This document shows, in pieces, positions 1 to 11,310 of a DNA stretch of 64,000 bases. Source of the DNA: Rhododendron vialii (taxonomy: Eukaryota > Streptophyta > Magnoliopsida > Ericales > Ericaceae); the NCBI RefSeq assembly GCF_030253575.1, contig NC_080560.1, positions 10,288,501 through 10,352,500 on the forward strand, in the 5' to 3' direction. The position numbers were made by a program, and so were the translations under genes. Under the pieces are notes generated by a model. That model did not search any database. It was not told where the DNA came from and saw only the letters and a list, made by a program, of their open reading frames with translations. Numbering within the stretch: position 1 is the first letter of the stretch; every line of letters starts with the position of its first letter.

Positions 1-129
1 CAATGGATTGATTGCTCAAAACAGGACTAAAATCTGGGGAGTATATATCTATAATTAAATCCCTGGTCCCTTGACATCTTGAGATGGAACTTGCTGTCAT
101 CTAGATTGAAAGATATGTGTACTATTGCA

Positions 130-809
130 TACTCCTTCCGGCTCTATTTTTAGTTTTTTAGTTTTTTTTGAAGATTCTAACTAATTAAGGGAGCACAATT
201 ATTGCATTTTTTAAAATTTATTTTTCTTATTTTACTCTTCCATCAATACATTTTCTTATTTTTTTAGTACTATTAATTAAAAAATGAAAGGGTAAAAAAG
301 GAAATTCCTTACCTATTACATACCCATTTAGGCTCTGTTTGTTTCGATGTAAACTATTTTTTTAGAAAACAAATTTCAAATTTTTATTTTCTGGTGTTTG
401 GTTGGCACTTGTAAATTTTTTCGGAGATCAACAAAATAGTGTAGAGAGGGGAGATGGAGAGTTTAAATGGTGGAGAGACATGAGATTATTGGAATTGAAC
501 GTGGATCAGAACTGACGATCGAGGAAACTGAGCAGTGAGAATTGAAGTAGAAGGCAACGGGTTTATTTCGAAAAATAACTTACGGATGATTTAAAGGTAA
601 ATCATTTTCATCCAATTGATGAAAAATAGTTTACATGTAAAATATTTTTCTCATTTTTTACACAACCAAACACCGGAAAATAAGTAAAACATTTTATCGG
701 AAATTTTTTTACGTCCAAACGAACGGAGCCTTAGTTTTCATATGGGAAAATCTTTTTAGGATGAAAAAAAAATGCTAATTGGGACTAAAGAATCGGAACG
801 GAGGAAATA
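130..809. mobile_element. Stowaway-like MITE split by a hAT-like MITE
   Basis: The left end reads TACTCCTTCCGGCTC and the right end, on the other strand, reads TATTTCCTCCGTTCCGATTC. These are degenerate Stowaway (Tc1/mariner) ends beside TA dinucleotides. The element is about twice the size of the other Stowaway-like copies in this window because a second element lies inside it at about 331-732. This is a non-coding DNA transposon pair. Confidence 0.55.
331..732. mobile_element. hAT-like MITE nested in a Stowaway
   Basis: The ends are inverted: AGGCTCTGTTTGTTT on the left, and AGGCTCCGTTCGTTT when the right end is read on the other strand. Subterminal segments containing GTAAAC, and the motif TGTTTGGTT, also recur inverted in the two arms. 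This end type is typical of non-autonomous hAT elements. A clean 8-bp target duplication was not resolved by eye. Confidence 0.5.
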
Positions 810-2166
810 TCATATTTCAGCTTATCAGATCACTGTACGATGAACTTTGCTTCACATACTCTACTTGTAACTTAACATGTTGAATGATTGGCTATAAATG
901 CACTGTCTACAGAGTTTTATCAGCTTCGTTTAACCGCAGAGAGATCAGGTGTATAAACTTGGTTTTAAATTGTGGGATTCGGATACGTAGGGGTATATCG
1001 CGATGCACGTACACACTTACGTATCAGCCTAAATTTTGGTAAATAGTGGTTTCCGGGCAGGGGTCCAAATCTTAGATGTTTCGTATTAATTGATGTTTGA
1101 GGAATTAAATTAGGTTCGATAGAAATTTTAGGGTGACTTTAAGAACTAAACTCCAGGACGATTTTCATGACAAGAAGTGATGCACTTCTGTTACTCACGA
1201 CAAACCCTAGTCTGGCCCATCGAACTTACGAGTTTCTTGAAACGCGTAAAGTTTATTGCGCACGCGCTCTCTCTCTGTTCTCTTTGTTCTGTTCATTCTT
1301 TAGAGGCTGCACGTATATCAGTTTCTCTTATATTAGATTAGGATTTGTTCCTTTACCTTGGAATCACATTACAGAGTGAAGTTTTGATATGTTTACATCC
1401 AAGAATCAGTTCCTACTTATCAAGGGATACAAGCAGCAGCAGCTTGGCCCGCCTGACCAAGTTCTGTGATCTTTTTCTTGCAGATGGGCATGATAACATA
1501 GTATTATGTAATCTGAGGTCCACAGTTTACAGTTAATTGTTCAATACTACCGTAGTACCATGTGGCATTAGTTTGTGTAGTTCTCTCTACAATTTACACA
1601 GCGACAAATTTAACGGATAGGACATGACTGACACATTTTTTTTAGATGAATGAGAGAGAAGATGTGGCCCACATTATATGTGTTGGTTAATTAGTAATCA
1701 ACAAGTTGTGGACCACAATTTTTTTGTTGTTCTTATTCAATTTTTTTTCCGCATTTGTTAGTTTTGCATTAAATTTTTATGTAATATTAGCTAGTCTCAA
1801 AGAGAGAAATTATAAAAATAAAAAATTATGACTTTTACATAAGTATTTTGGGAAACATATGAGGAAAAACTCGGAAAGACAATTTTTTGAACTTTTTCAA
1901 AAAAACTTGTGTAAAAGTCGCAATGTTTTAGAACTATAAGGCCATGCCAGCACCCAGCACTTGCATGATCAAAAATGCATGAAAAGACTGATGCTTAAAA
2001 GTTTATTCAATTAATTCAACCATTCTACAAGCAGAAAGCACACAAACACTACTACAGTACTACAACAGAAGCAAACTGCATTATTACACTAAAACACACT
2101 TACTAAAACCTAGTTCAACCATTTTTATTCTATCATCCGTGAGCGGGCAAGAAATGCTAGACAAAC

Positions 2167-2544
2167 TCAAGGACGAACCACGGCCGCGCTTGGGACCTCG
2201 CCACCGGGGGCCGTCGGGACGAACGTATCATCGCCACTAGGAATATTACTGCCACCCGATCCAGTGCTAGCAAAGCCAGTGGGGGTGGCAACACCGCCGC
2301 TGGTGCCAGTGACTGGATTGTAGGTGAATGGATTGAGTGGTGTTCCCACTCCGGGGAACGTGAAGCGGCCGACTCCCGGAATGAGAAAGCTACCGTCCGT
2401 GTCGATGAACGACTGAGGTTTTTTCGGGTCTGTGTTTTCGGAGTGGGCTGGGATGATGCGCCCGGCCGAGTGTGCATGGCTAGCTAAGGCAAGGAGGATG
2501 GTGAGATTGAGAAGGAAACGGAGTGTTTTAGGGTTGGGAGCCAT
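2167..2544 (-). CDS. Putative secreted cell wall protein (At2g20870-like)
   Basis: This intronless gene encodes 125 residues. The first 26 or so form a classical signal peptide: basic start, hydrophobic LLNLTILLALA core, then a small-residue cleavage region near HAHSA. The mature part is rich in Gly, Pro, Thr and Ser and carries the run SFLIPGVGRFTFPGVG followed by FTYNPVTG, which recalls the small plant family annotated as putative cell wall proteins. Its role there is unknown; secretion to the wall is inferred from the signal peptide. The methionine at 2544 was chosen because it puts the signal peptide at the N terminus. A TATA-like motif lies about 70 bp upstream. A longer overlapping frame on the same strand is a shadow with no family match. 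Confidence 0.85.
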   Translation of the reverse strand: MAPNPKTLRFLLNLTILLALASHAHSAGRIIPAHSENTDPKKPQSFIDTDGSFLIPGVGRFTFPGVGTPLNPFTYNPVTGTSGGVATPTGFASTGSGGSNIPSGDDTFVPTAPGGEVPSAAVVRP

Positions 2545-2610
2545 TGTTGGGGAGAAGAGGAAAAAGCAGAGGAAGAAAAGTTCTGAGTGGAGAAGGGAAG
2601 AGCGTGAGAG

Positions 2611-2622
2611 GTCTTCTTATAG
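2611..2622 (-). promoter_or_regulatory. TATA-like box of the cell wall protein gene
   Basis: On the minus strand the sequence reads CTATAAGAAGAC about 70 bp before the start codon at 2544, a plausible spacing for a short 5' leader. It is recognised by motif and position only. Confidence 0.45.
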
Positions 2623-4399
2623 TTCAGGTTTTGGCATGTTGGGTGAAATATTTGGAGGGGAGTTATAGAGATGCATGGTTGCTATAGGAACTAAAGGAAT
2701 TTTGATCCTCTACATGTCATCTCATTTCAATATGTAAATGCTACAGGTACACTATATATTGAAGCTGGAAATGGTTTAGGACACAAAAAGGTCACTTCAC
2801 TATATGAGTTTGAAAAGTTCTTGTCGCGTAACTCTTTTAGGAGAAGCGGTATGGAGTGGCCGATTCCGCGAAGAGTTGCCTCCTCTCGAGTGCAAAAACC
2901 AAAAAAAAAAACCCTTTTAGGAGAAAATTATTTAACGCCTTTGGGCCGCCACCACGTGGTCTCCGAAAATCCATTTTCTACTGCACAGAGGTATGTGTGG
3001 TAGAAAAGAGGTCACATGTGCCATGTCAGCACTGAATAATCTCTCCTTTTACTACCATTGATTATGTGAGATGAAAGGGGGAGATTAACGAGTTTACAAA
3101 TGAAATAATGCTAAAATATGACGGAAATTATTTTTTTTTGAAAATCTTATGGCCACCGACTGTGGGATTACCAATCTCGCACCGATGGCTATGCGGGGTC
3201 CACGACGGATCTTACACACAAAAAATTTGAGCCGTTCAATAATTAAAAAAAAAAAAGAATGGCTCCGTGAAAAATCATCTTAATCTGTATCTGTAGGTAC
3301 TCGATCCAATCTTTCTAGGTTAGAATGAATCTTGCATAGTTTTATCTTCTACAACATTAAGACTAAAAGTTTTGGTGCTACGGATCTTCTTCTCTCATCT
3401 CCCTTTTTTTTTTTTCTTCATAAAAACACTTCGAAAGTGTGGTAGTGTAAACACTTCCGATGTGTTGCTGCATGGCAACGAACTTTTTTAAATATAGATA
3501 AAACTAAATATAAGTCCATATATAACATCAAATTTAAATTTGGTCTTTACATCTCACTTTATGAGTTTTTTTTTGTTTTCTCTTGGCACATGATCGTCGC
3601 TGGGATAGGTGTCAACCTCGTTGGGATAATCCTTGGTGTAGTGATGCCGTTCTCTCTCTCTTTTTGTTGCTTCTTGTTCTTCTCCTTTCTCTTTAATAAA
3701 ATTTCTTCTTCGATGTTCAAAAAAAAGAATAAGAGCATTTTTAATAGAACAAAATATAAGTCCATTAACATTTTTCGTAATCAATGACATTGTTCTATTT
3801 GAAAATTTTGTTTGTATACATCAGCACTTTTTTTTTTTTTTTTGAACACAAACATATCATATGGATATCAGTACCTTTTTTTTTATAATCAAAAGGGTGA
3901 GAGGAGGCGACCAGTGTCGTAACTCTCCCATGGGTATGACCATAGGAGCTCCCTATCCGCCAATAGAATGTCCGGTTTGAACCATAGCTACCGTCCATGA
4001 GAACGTGCCGTCGCCACGACCAGGTTGGAGTGGTTGGACCTGGGGCTTTACTAACTCTGACATCATCACCAACGACTAAAACGGCCAGTAAATGCTAAAC
4101 TTCGATTAAGGGTTCGGACCAAGTTTTGAACTTGAAATGGACGGGACAGTCTCAAATTTTGACCGTACATTGGTTTAAGCAATGGTTTGAATTACTCACT
4201 AGCTCGTAAGAGTTTCTGACGAAATTAATCCAAACTATAGATTGCTTGTTTCTGACCAAATTAATCCAAACTATAGATTGCAACAATGAACAATCTAAAG
4301 TTGAACAGCCACGTTCTATCTTGTTCAGTCCTGTTATGACCCATCCAAATTCAAAACCGAGGAGGACCCAATTCCTTGATGATAAAAAGTATTGGTGCT

Positions 4400-4640
4400 C
4401 TCAACCGGATCCAGGGACCTTGTAATGAGCAAAGTCAATACAGGGTTGCAGTGAGCAATTTCAGCCGTTCAAAAGTGTTTTCAATGGTCCAAATTAAAAA
4501 AAAGCTCTTCCACAGAAGAAAATAACTGTTCCCTGAAAGAGTTTATTTCAAATCCGGACAGTTGATTGTTGATATAGACAGCTAAAATGCTCGCTGCAAC
4601 CCTGTAGTGACTTTGCTCACTGCAGGGTTCCGGGTCGATT
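4400..4640. mobile_element. Foldback miniature element (family Y, copy 1)
   Basis: The two ends are long imperfect inverted repeats: TGAGCAAAGTCAATACAGGG on the left and, reading the right end on the other strand, TGAGCAAAGTCACTACAGGG. The arms continue inward through GGGTTGCAGTGAGCA. Between them is an AT-rich spacer with GTTCAAAAGTGTTTTCAATGG. A related copy lies at about 53978-54174. No transposase is present and the superfamily is not assigned. Confidence 0.55.
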
Positions 4641-4932
4641 ATCAACCTCCAGGTCTACCCAATACACAACTTTTATCAACATGCATGTGAAAGGAATTTT
4701 TTTTTACCTAAATCCTTCCCTTTGCCACCAAATCCTTCAAGCCACACAAACTTTGTACAAGGGCTACCCTGTTTTTTTTCTGCAATGAGAACTAGTAAAA
4801 TGAAGCAATAGCAAAACACTTTCTCTAGCTTTCAACAGAATGCCACCAGTACAAACAAGCTCCAATTGCCTGGATTTTGTGAGGTTGAAAAAAAGACTGC
4901 TAATCCAGCAGTTTCCCATAAATTACAAAAGC

Positions 4933-7900
4933 TCAAGTTTTTGGTCTTTCCTCAGGAAATCTGGGAAGTTGAACAAGCGAGTTGACTCGCGTAACACCTT
5001 CCAGACCCGACCAACTCTGTTCTTCACCAACCACGGCTTCCGTTTCCCCATTTTCTCCTGTTGGTGTTTGTTTGTAGTGATCGCTTTCTTCGGACGACCG
5101 GACTGTGAAATTTCTCTGCAAAGATGGCTCGGAGTTCTGGCCGTCATCTGATTCCGCTGCATTCCCGCAATGATTGCTTGGGAGAGTCGCGGAAGAGAGC
5201 CCTTGTTCCTCGTAATCGGATTCAGAGTCGATTTTCCCGTCCAAAAATAAGCAAACTACTGCGCAGTCGTCTATTTTGGATGTTGGGTATTTGGTTTTCC
5301 ATTCGCGCGCTGCTGCCTCGACCAAGAGTCTTGCAGCTGAGGACCGGGTTGGAGCAAATGATACCGTCTTAACCACATCATCGTTACTTAATACATCCCA
5401 AACCTGCAACAACACAACAGAGATAACTGAAAAACTAAAGTGGTGTTTAACTTTAAGATTAGGATATTTTTTAGGATTTTGATATTTGCGCTCCACTTTT
5501 TATTGATAGTGCTCCACTTTATTTATGAAGTTACTAGTTAAAAGTGGGATGCCATCAGTAAAAAGTTGAGCGCGAAAATCAATTTCCATTTTTTAATAGC
5601 AAAGATTAGGATATTTGAGATGCGAAAATTTAGAATACATTGCCAAGGGTTACATCACCGCCTTAAGTAATGCAGCTTAAATGTACTTGCTGCATCTATG
5701 ATGTGTGGCCCTTCGAACCCGTCAACATGATTACAGCAGTTTCTCAAACTGCAGGGTCCATTTTAGAACAATAATGTGAGAGCTTCCACAGGGGGTTCAT
5801 ATACCTTTGTTGGTACGGGAAGTCTCCATGAATCGAGTATGCTCTCTCTCTTTTGTCATCGCTCATTGTTCGATACAATGTTGAAAATTTAAGAGAAGAA
5901 AAGGGACTTGACCATCCATACCATTCACCATGAACTCTAACGGCAAATTGAAGATTTGTAGAGTTTTCCAACTCTCTCTTGGTATTTGCATTGTTATGAG
6001 ATAAATCCCGCGTCATCAGGAAGTATAAAACGCTAGGCGTTGCATTTTGAATGATTCAATCTACGAGAATAGCAGCCAAATGGCAACAGTGAAGAGCAAC
6101 AGTTCGAGAGTAGAGGAGATTAAAATAACACATGAATGACTGTATACTCCTTCTTCAGAATGATAAGTAACCGATAAAATTTAGCACGTCAACGTTGTAA
6201 ACAAATACTATCAATGAAGGATTCAGAGTCACACAATGACCAAGTCTAGTGGGGTGGATGAAATATTCCGAAGAACCGCTTGATTGACAGGTGCGGACAA
6301 ATATAAGACCAAGTTCTTCCATGTGTGATTCTATGATGACAAGAGTCTAGTCTAATGTATCCAAATGAGAGTGCACTCTAGAAAGAATACACAACGAATT
6401 TGGCTTCCAGATTGGATACCAGTGGTAGTTCATACTGACAAGGGTACTGAAGGTTCGAGATTCAATGTCATGGGTGAAAAATTACCAAACCAAACAGAGC
6501 CTTAAGTCCCAATCAATAGGGATCGGCTACATGAATCCATTGTTTCCATTGAGCTCTGTCGAAGGATGTGGGAAAATCTGTGACATTCCTTCTACAAGAA
6601 TGATCTGTTTAAACAACACACGAGCTATCCATACATGCTTTCCTAATCAAACCCTTGTGAAGGTTTCACTTTAATTTCTCCAACCATGCCATATCAACAC
6701 AAAATTTGGAACCTCAAACTAGTTTGTGGAAGATCAGTCCCATTAAGCAACTCATATTCCCAAATGCATGACATTGTTTTCTGAACCAAAAAATAACAAC
6801 TCTCCAAATGCACGTCCATATGCTTGGTTTCGTATGGATAATCAGACCCAGATGCTTGGTCCTCCTTTTCCATTAGGAACCGAAGTAGGAAAAACCAATT
6901 CCTTGGAATTTCTCTTCCTTACCGTCACCAAATTTAAATAACTAAATCGTGCTCTCAAGTGTTGCCTTAGCGCCCCTGAAGTGTTGTTGATTGACTTAAG
7001 AGTGTCAAGAAAATGTCCAAGATGAAACGCAAATCGTGGACGATTATCCACGCTTCTTGTGTGCAATGCCTAGGTAATTTCATACTTAGTCAGTTTCACT
7101 GGCTATGTTAACCCTCTACAAAATTATTACAATCTTTGGAACTAATTTCAATACATATAATGACACATTAGTGGAGAAATCTTACCCCATCAGAAGCAAG
7201 AACAATGAACTTATCTCGTTCCGTAAGACTCCAGTGGGAGAATTCCGGAATAGAGATCACCCCATACTCCTTTAAGCAGAAGTCTCCAAATGCCCGAGCC
7301 ATTGCTAAGCCAGGTGCATCATCAAATGGCAGCCAAACTCTTGGCACTTCAGGCTCATCTTGCAATGCGAAGACCCTTCCTCTACACCGTTTAATCCTTT
7401 CAGCTTCCCCTGTAAATAAATAGCTAAATTAGACCGACACAACAAGGACATCAGAAGCAACAACCCAGCGATAGATTGATTACTAAAACATACTTGGCAA
7501 ATCGGGCTTCAGATCAACAGTCAATTGAGTTGCCACCATGGAATTGTTACTGTCCATAGATCCCAAGATCGCCCGAGAATCCCCAATGTTTCCCATGTAA
7601 AGGTTTGAACCCTTGCATTCAAACATCAAACATGATGAAATTCGATAAGAAGCAACAAAATGGAAAACGAAACGGAACTCTTGGTAGTAGTACTTCTGCC
7701 ATACCTGCTTCACTATGGTTACAGCGGTGCTACCACTGCAAAAGGAGTCCAAGTTAGGGTGGGACCTAAGCTCCTTGTCCATGGCTTTATATGATTTCAG
7801 AAAAGCTTCTCTCCATAGCAAATCCACCTTATCATCTTTAGAGCCACCCTGTTCACGATCACCTCCATCTGATTTATGATTCCCCGAGCAACAACTAGTG

Positions 7901-8397
7901 CTAGACCCATTTTGCTTCAATTCGGAAGAATTCAAGAATGACAATAGTTTCACAGGCAATGCCTCCCTTACTTTCCGTGCAACAAGATGGCCGTGTGGAC
8001 CGTGGCCATCAAATACACCACAGAAAGTCACATCTTCTGGCATGAAATCCTGCAGAAATTTTCAAAGATTAAGAAAGCAGCTCCCAAATCCCAACAACGA
8101 CAAATGGCATGTACAGAACAGAAGAATAGAACTTACTTCCCACACAATCATTGCATCCTGGTTTATACCCTTGCGCCCTTGCTGTGTGAATACACAAGAA
8201 GTTCGGCTCTTCCCATTTGTGAATCTCCGGTTAGGAATGGAGGACAGATGCTGCAACGTGGTGACATGGTCGGAATATGTTTTCCGATTTCTGTTTCTAC
8301 TGAAAAACCGGAGGGGTAGACAAGAGGGAGAAATAATCTCTCCGTTGCTCGTGCTACTGCAACTACTCTGACTACTAGTTGAGAAACAACCCCCCAT
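4933..8397 (-). CDS. Protein phosphatase 2C, clade E type
   Basis: This encodes a Mg/Mn-dependent Ser/Thr phosphatase of 472 residues in five exons, read 8397-8137, 8049-7705, 7611-7494, 7409-7186 and 5403-4933; the codons join in phase. The protein starts MGGCFS, a likely N-myristoylation and palmitoylation signal, suggesting membrane attachment. PP2C motifs appear in order: GINQDAM, VFDGHGPHG (metal-binding DGHG at residues 101-104), SGSTAV, GNIGDSRA, GLAMARAFGDF, LASDGVWDVLSN (SDG at 314-316) and KIDDCAVV (Asp361-Asp362). All expected metal ligands are present. The tail after residue 380 is acidic, serine-rich and poorly conserved. The overall layout recalls Arabidopsis At1g03590 and its paralogues. 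The last intron is 1.78 kb, far larger than the others. Which clade E member it is cannot be decided here. Confidence 0.93.
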
Positions 8398-9104
8398 TTC
8401 CTCAGATTGAAACAAATGCACAAGAAGGCTCCTCTTGATCAGATAGTATAGATCAGGTTGAACTGTCCAACCACCACAAGACCGAAGAAACCAAAGATTC
8501 CCAAACACTAAAGATTACAGGGCAGTTTGGAACATAGAATAGGAATCTTGGAACAGGTTGTCAAAGTCAAATGCCAATCCACTGGAGCCGGCGTCAATCA
8601 TAACGAAACCAGCTAAACCAAGTAAGAATAGAATCAATTAATCGCGTTGTTTATCATATATGCGGATAGAAAGGCTACAACATTATGGATGGAAACTCAA
8701 CAAGTCAAGAAAACACATCTGGGCCAGAAGAAAAAAAAAAGGCATGTGAAGGAATATGACAAACACACAAGGCTGAGTAGATTGTTTGTCCTTCAACGCG
8801 AATCTTTATTATTTAAATCAGGCAGGATGATTATCGGTAGTTACAATAATACAAAGATAAAGAAGACAGAAAATCAGCAAATGCCAATATAATACTCCAA
8901 ATGAAGAAGACAGAAAATAACATCTACAGAACTCAAAGTCTCAAACCAATAGAAAACCAGAAAACAGGATACCCACTAAGGTGTCAAACAGAACCAAAAA
9001 AAAAAATCGTTTGCCAATGACGCCATTCCACACACTCAAGGTGAGTAGAAAATTACCCAGTAGCTAAGTTTAAAAAATCCCAAATTTTAGCATTAAAAAC
9101 ATTA

Positions 9105-9106
<2 letters not shown>

Positions 9107-9168
<62 letters not shown>
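9107..9168. repeat. (CT)n microsatellite
   Basis: An uninterrupted CT dinucleotide run of about 60 bases. No gene is attached. Confidence 0.97.
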
Positions 9169-9169
<1 letters not shown>

Positions 9170-10083
9170 CATAAAAAACTTATCCCCATAATGTTTTTGA
9201 TTAAGAAACGTTACACCATGCCACATACATTGGTAGTTAAATTTGAGTGAAAAACCTCCCCAAATCCCCCTCCACTTCTTTATTTGAAACTTCTACGAAA
9301 ACGAGCTTAAGACTAAAATCGAGGGAGACTCTTTTGTTTACTCAAACTTTACAAGGCTCCTTCGTGTCGCTTAAATTTACCTCTATACCATAACTAATGA
9401 CTCTTTTACTCGAATTATGCTTAGAGCTGCGTTTGCCCATGATTCATATCAAATGAAGCTTTTATTCACATTAAGTAAAAAGTGTGCGTAAAGTGCAGAG
9501 ATATGTCTTAGACTTACCCACAAACTTAGACTTTAAGGGAGAATCTTCTAAAGCCAGGCAAGATTTCAACCTTCACCTGAATTCAATCTCCCAAAAGAGA
9601 GAACATTTATTCAAACACGATTTTCCCTCTCCGGAGCATATCAAAAAGTAAAGAAGGTAAAGCAGAAAAAAGACAAAGCAAAGGAACGGATTTTGTCAAA
9701 GCAGACAAGGAAAAGCTGGACCAGAGATCAAGTAAAAGTGTCTTCCTTGTGCAGAAAGTGAAAGATAATTCCAAGATTCAGTGAATCAACTTGGTTGCTG
9801 ATTGAAACTACATTTGAAATCATAAGAAGTTCAAAAGAAACCGTTTGGTTTTCGGGAATGTTGTGTGAGAAATATATTCGCAAGGTAAGTGGGGTGAAGC
9901 ACAGGAAAACGAAATCTGTTTTCCTTTGGGTTCTGTTGACAGAGAAATTTACGGAAAATCTAGAATTTCTTCTTTTTTTGCACGATATCAATTTTGCAAG
10001 AAAGTGTTTTCCTTAGAAAAGTTGAAGATGAGTTCCACAACTTTCTTGATAACTGAATACCAAGAAAATTGACCTTGGGGTTT

Positions 10084-10200
10084 GGCCCGATGGTCGTGTA
10101 GCGCTCATTTGGAGCGCGAGATCTAGGGTTTGACTCTTATGGACAAGAGGTTGGCCCTCGTTGTAATCTAACAAATACTAACTTACTAATATCCTGTACC
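10084..10200 (+). mobile_element. Possible tRNA-derived SINE fragment
   Basis: The stretch begins GGCCCGATGGTCGTGTAGCG and about 42 bases further carries GGGTTTGACTC, which resembles an RNA polymerase III B box at roughly tRNA-like spacing. The A box is weak and no clear A-tail or target duplication is seen. A loosely similar B-box-like stretch occurs near 55.3 kb. This is a tentative call. Confidence 0.3.
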
Positions 10201-11268
10201 AAGAAAATAACAAGAAAGTTTATGTTCCAACCACAACATTCTTGTTTTCATATTTTCCTGGAAAATAAACTGAGCCTGAAAAACCGCAGGCCGAAGTTAA
10301 GACATTGTTTGGGATGCCCTAAAACAAATTTTTTTTTTTTTTTAAACACCAAAAAACTCAAGTTTGCCTTGTTAATTAGCATCCAAATCACAGCCCAAAG
10401 CTCGAAATCAAACGAACAAATAAAGTAAAGTAAAATTCACAAGGAAACCTGTTTTGATTTCATTCCCCATATACCTTCTGTTTCTTGGCAACCAAACAGA
10501 GCGTGGATGGAGAAACAGAAACCGAATGATCAAAATGCCCAGAGAGAGATCTTTCACCATTAAAAACATATATAAACATTAAACAAGTTCAGTGCAATAA
10601 ATAGCAAATTCAGAAACATGTACATATAAAAAAAATCACAAAAGATCTCTAATGTAATTTGGCCCTGCTAGTGAAAAGTCACATTGGTCCCCTCAGTTGA
10701 GGCGGACACAGTGGCGGCTTCAAAAAATCTAGAACACAACTAAATGAACAAAAAATGTTACCGACTAAATGAACAAAAAATATTACCAATTAATATCAGC
10801 TATGCCATCAAAAAAAAAGAAGAAGCAAAACAAATACTATAAGATATTACAATCGCACCCAATGAGTTTTCATAATTTGTGGGCTGGGTGATCAATTTTC
10901 CTTGGAATGGGTGTTCAAGAGTGAGAAAATTGGGTGTACAAATCAAGCTAAATTAAAATTACTACTACATAGTTTGGGTGTTCGAGTGATCATCCTTTAC
11001 AGAGGGTGGAGCTGCTCTCGCAGATGTAAGCTGATCCGAATACTTGAGTTATAAAAAAATTTGCAAAAGATCGTAAGGTAAATTAACATTACAGGACTTT
11101 ATTACATTCGCGAAATTCATAGGAAGGAAGCTATTGAGACAAAAAAAAAACAACAAAAAAAAGCAAACCATTTTCATCATGAGTCGCATAGCGTGGAAAA
11201 GTGAGTTCGAATTTCAAACACAATTACCTTGAGTTTATTCACGATTCCATGTTCTGGGTTTGGCTATT

Positions 11269-11270
<2 letters not shown>

Positions 11271-11308
<38 letters not shown>
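11271..11308. repeat. (GA)n microsatellite
   Basis: A pure GA dinucleotide run of 38 bases in intergenic DNA. Confidence 0.97.

Positions 11309-11310
<2 letters not shown>

Larger units (their letters stand above)
1..2166. other. Gene-free left flank
   Basis: I see no convincing gene here. The short open frames at 1167-1536 have no recognisable domain, codon bias or splice structure. The left part holds a nested pair of miniature transposons, listed separately. The rest is AT-rich sequence, and the interval from about 1970 to 2166 is probably the 3' untranslated and downstream region of the minus-strand cell-wall protein gene. Confidence 0.5.
2545..4932. other. Intergenic region with inverted-repeat debris
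   Basis: No gene recognised. The part near 2545-2660 is the promoter of the cell-wall protein gene. At about 3150-3340 there is a decayed relative of the palindromic family seen at 50.4 and 62-63 kb, sharing GAGCCGTTCAATAAT-like and TAGGTACTCGATCCAA motifs. At 4400-4640 there is a foldback element. The right edge is probably the 3' untranslated region of the PP2C gene. Confidence 0.45.

Noticed and set aside
3795-3998. Possible SINE or coding remnant around CATGGGTATGACCATAGGAG
   Set aside because: No polymerase III boxes, tail or target duplication could be made out, and the reading frame has no family match.
9107-9168. Possible CRISPR-like or regular repeat array in the repeat-rich intergenic DNA
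   Set aside because: These are simple dinucleotide runs in plant nuclear DNA with no spacer structure.
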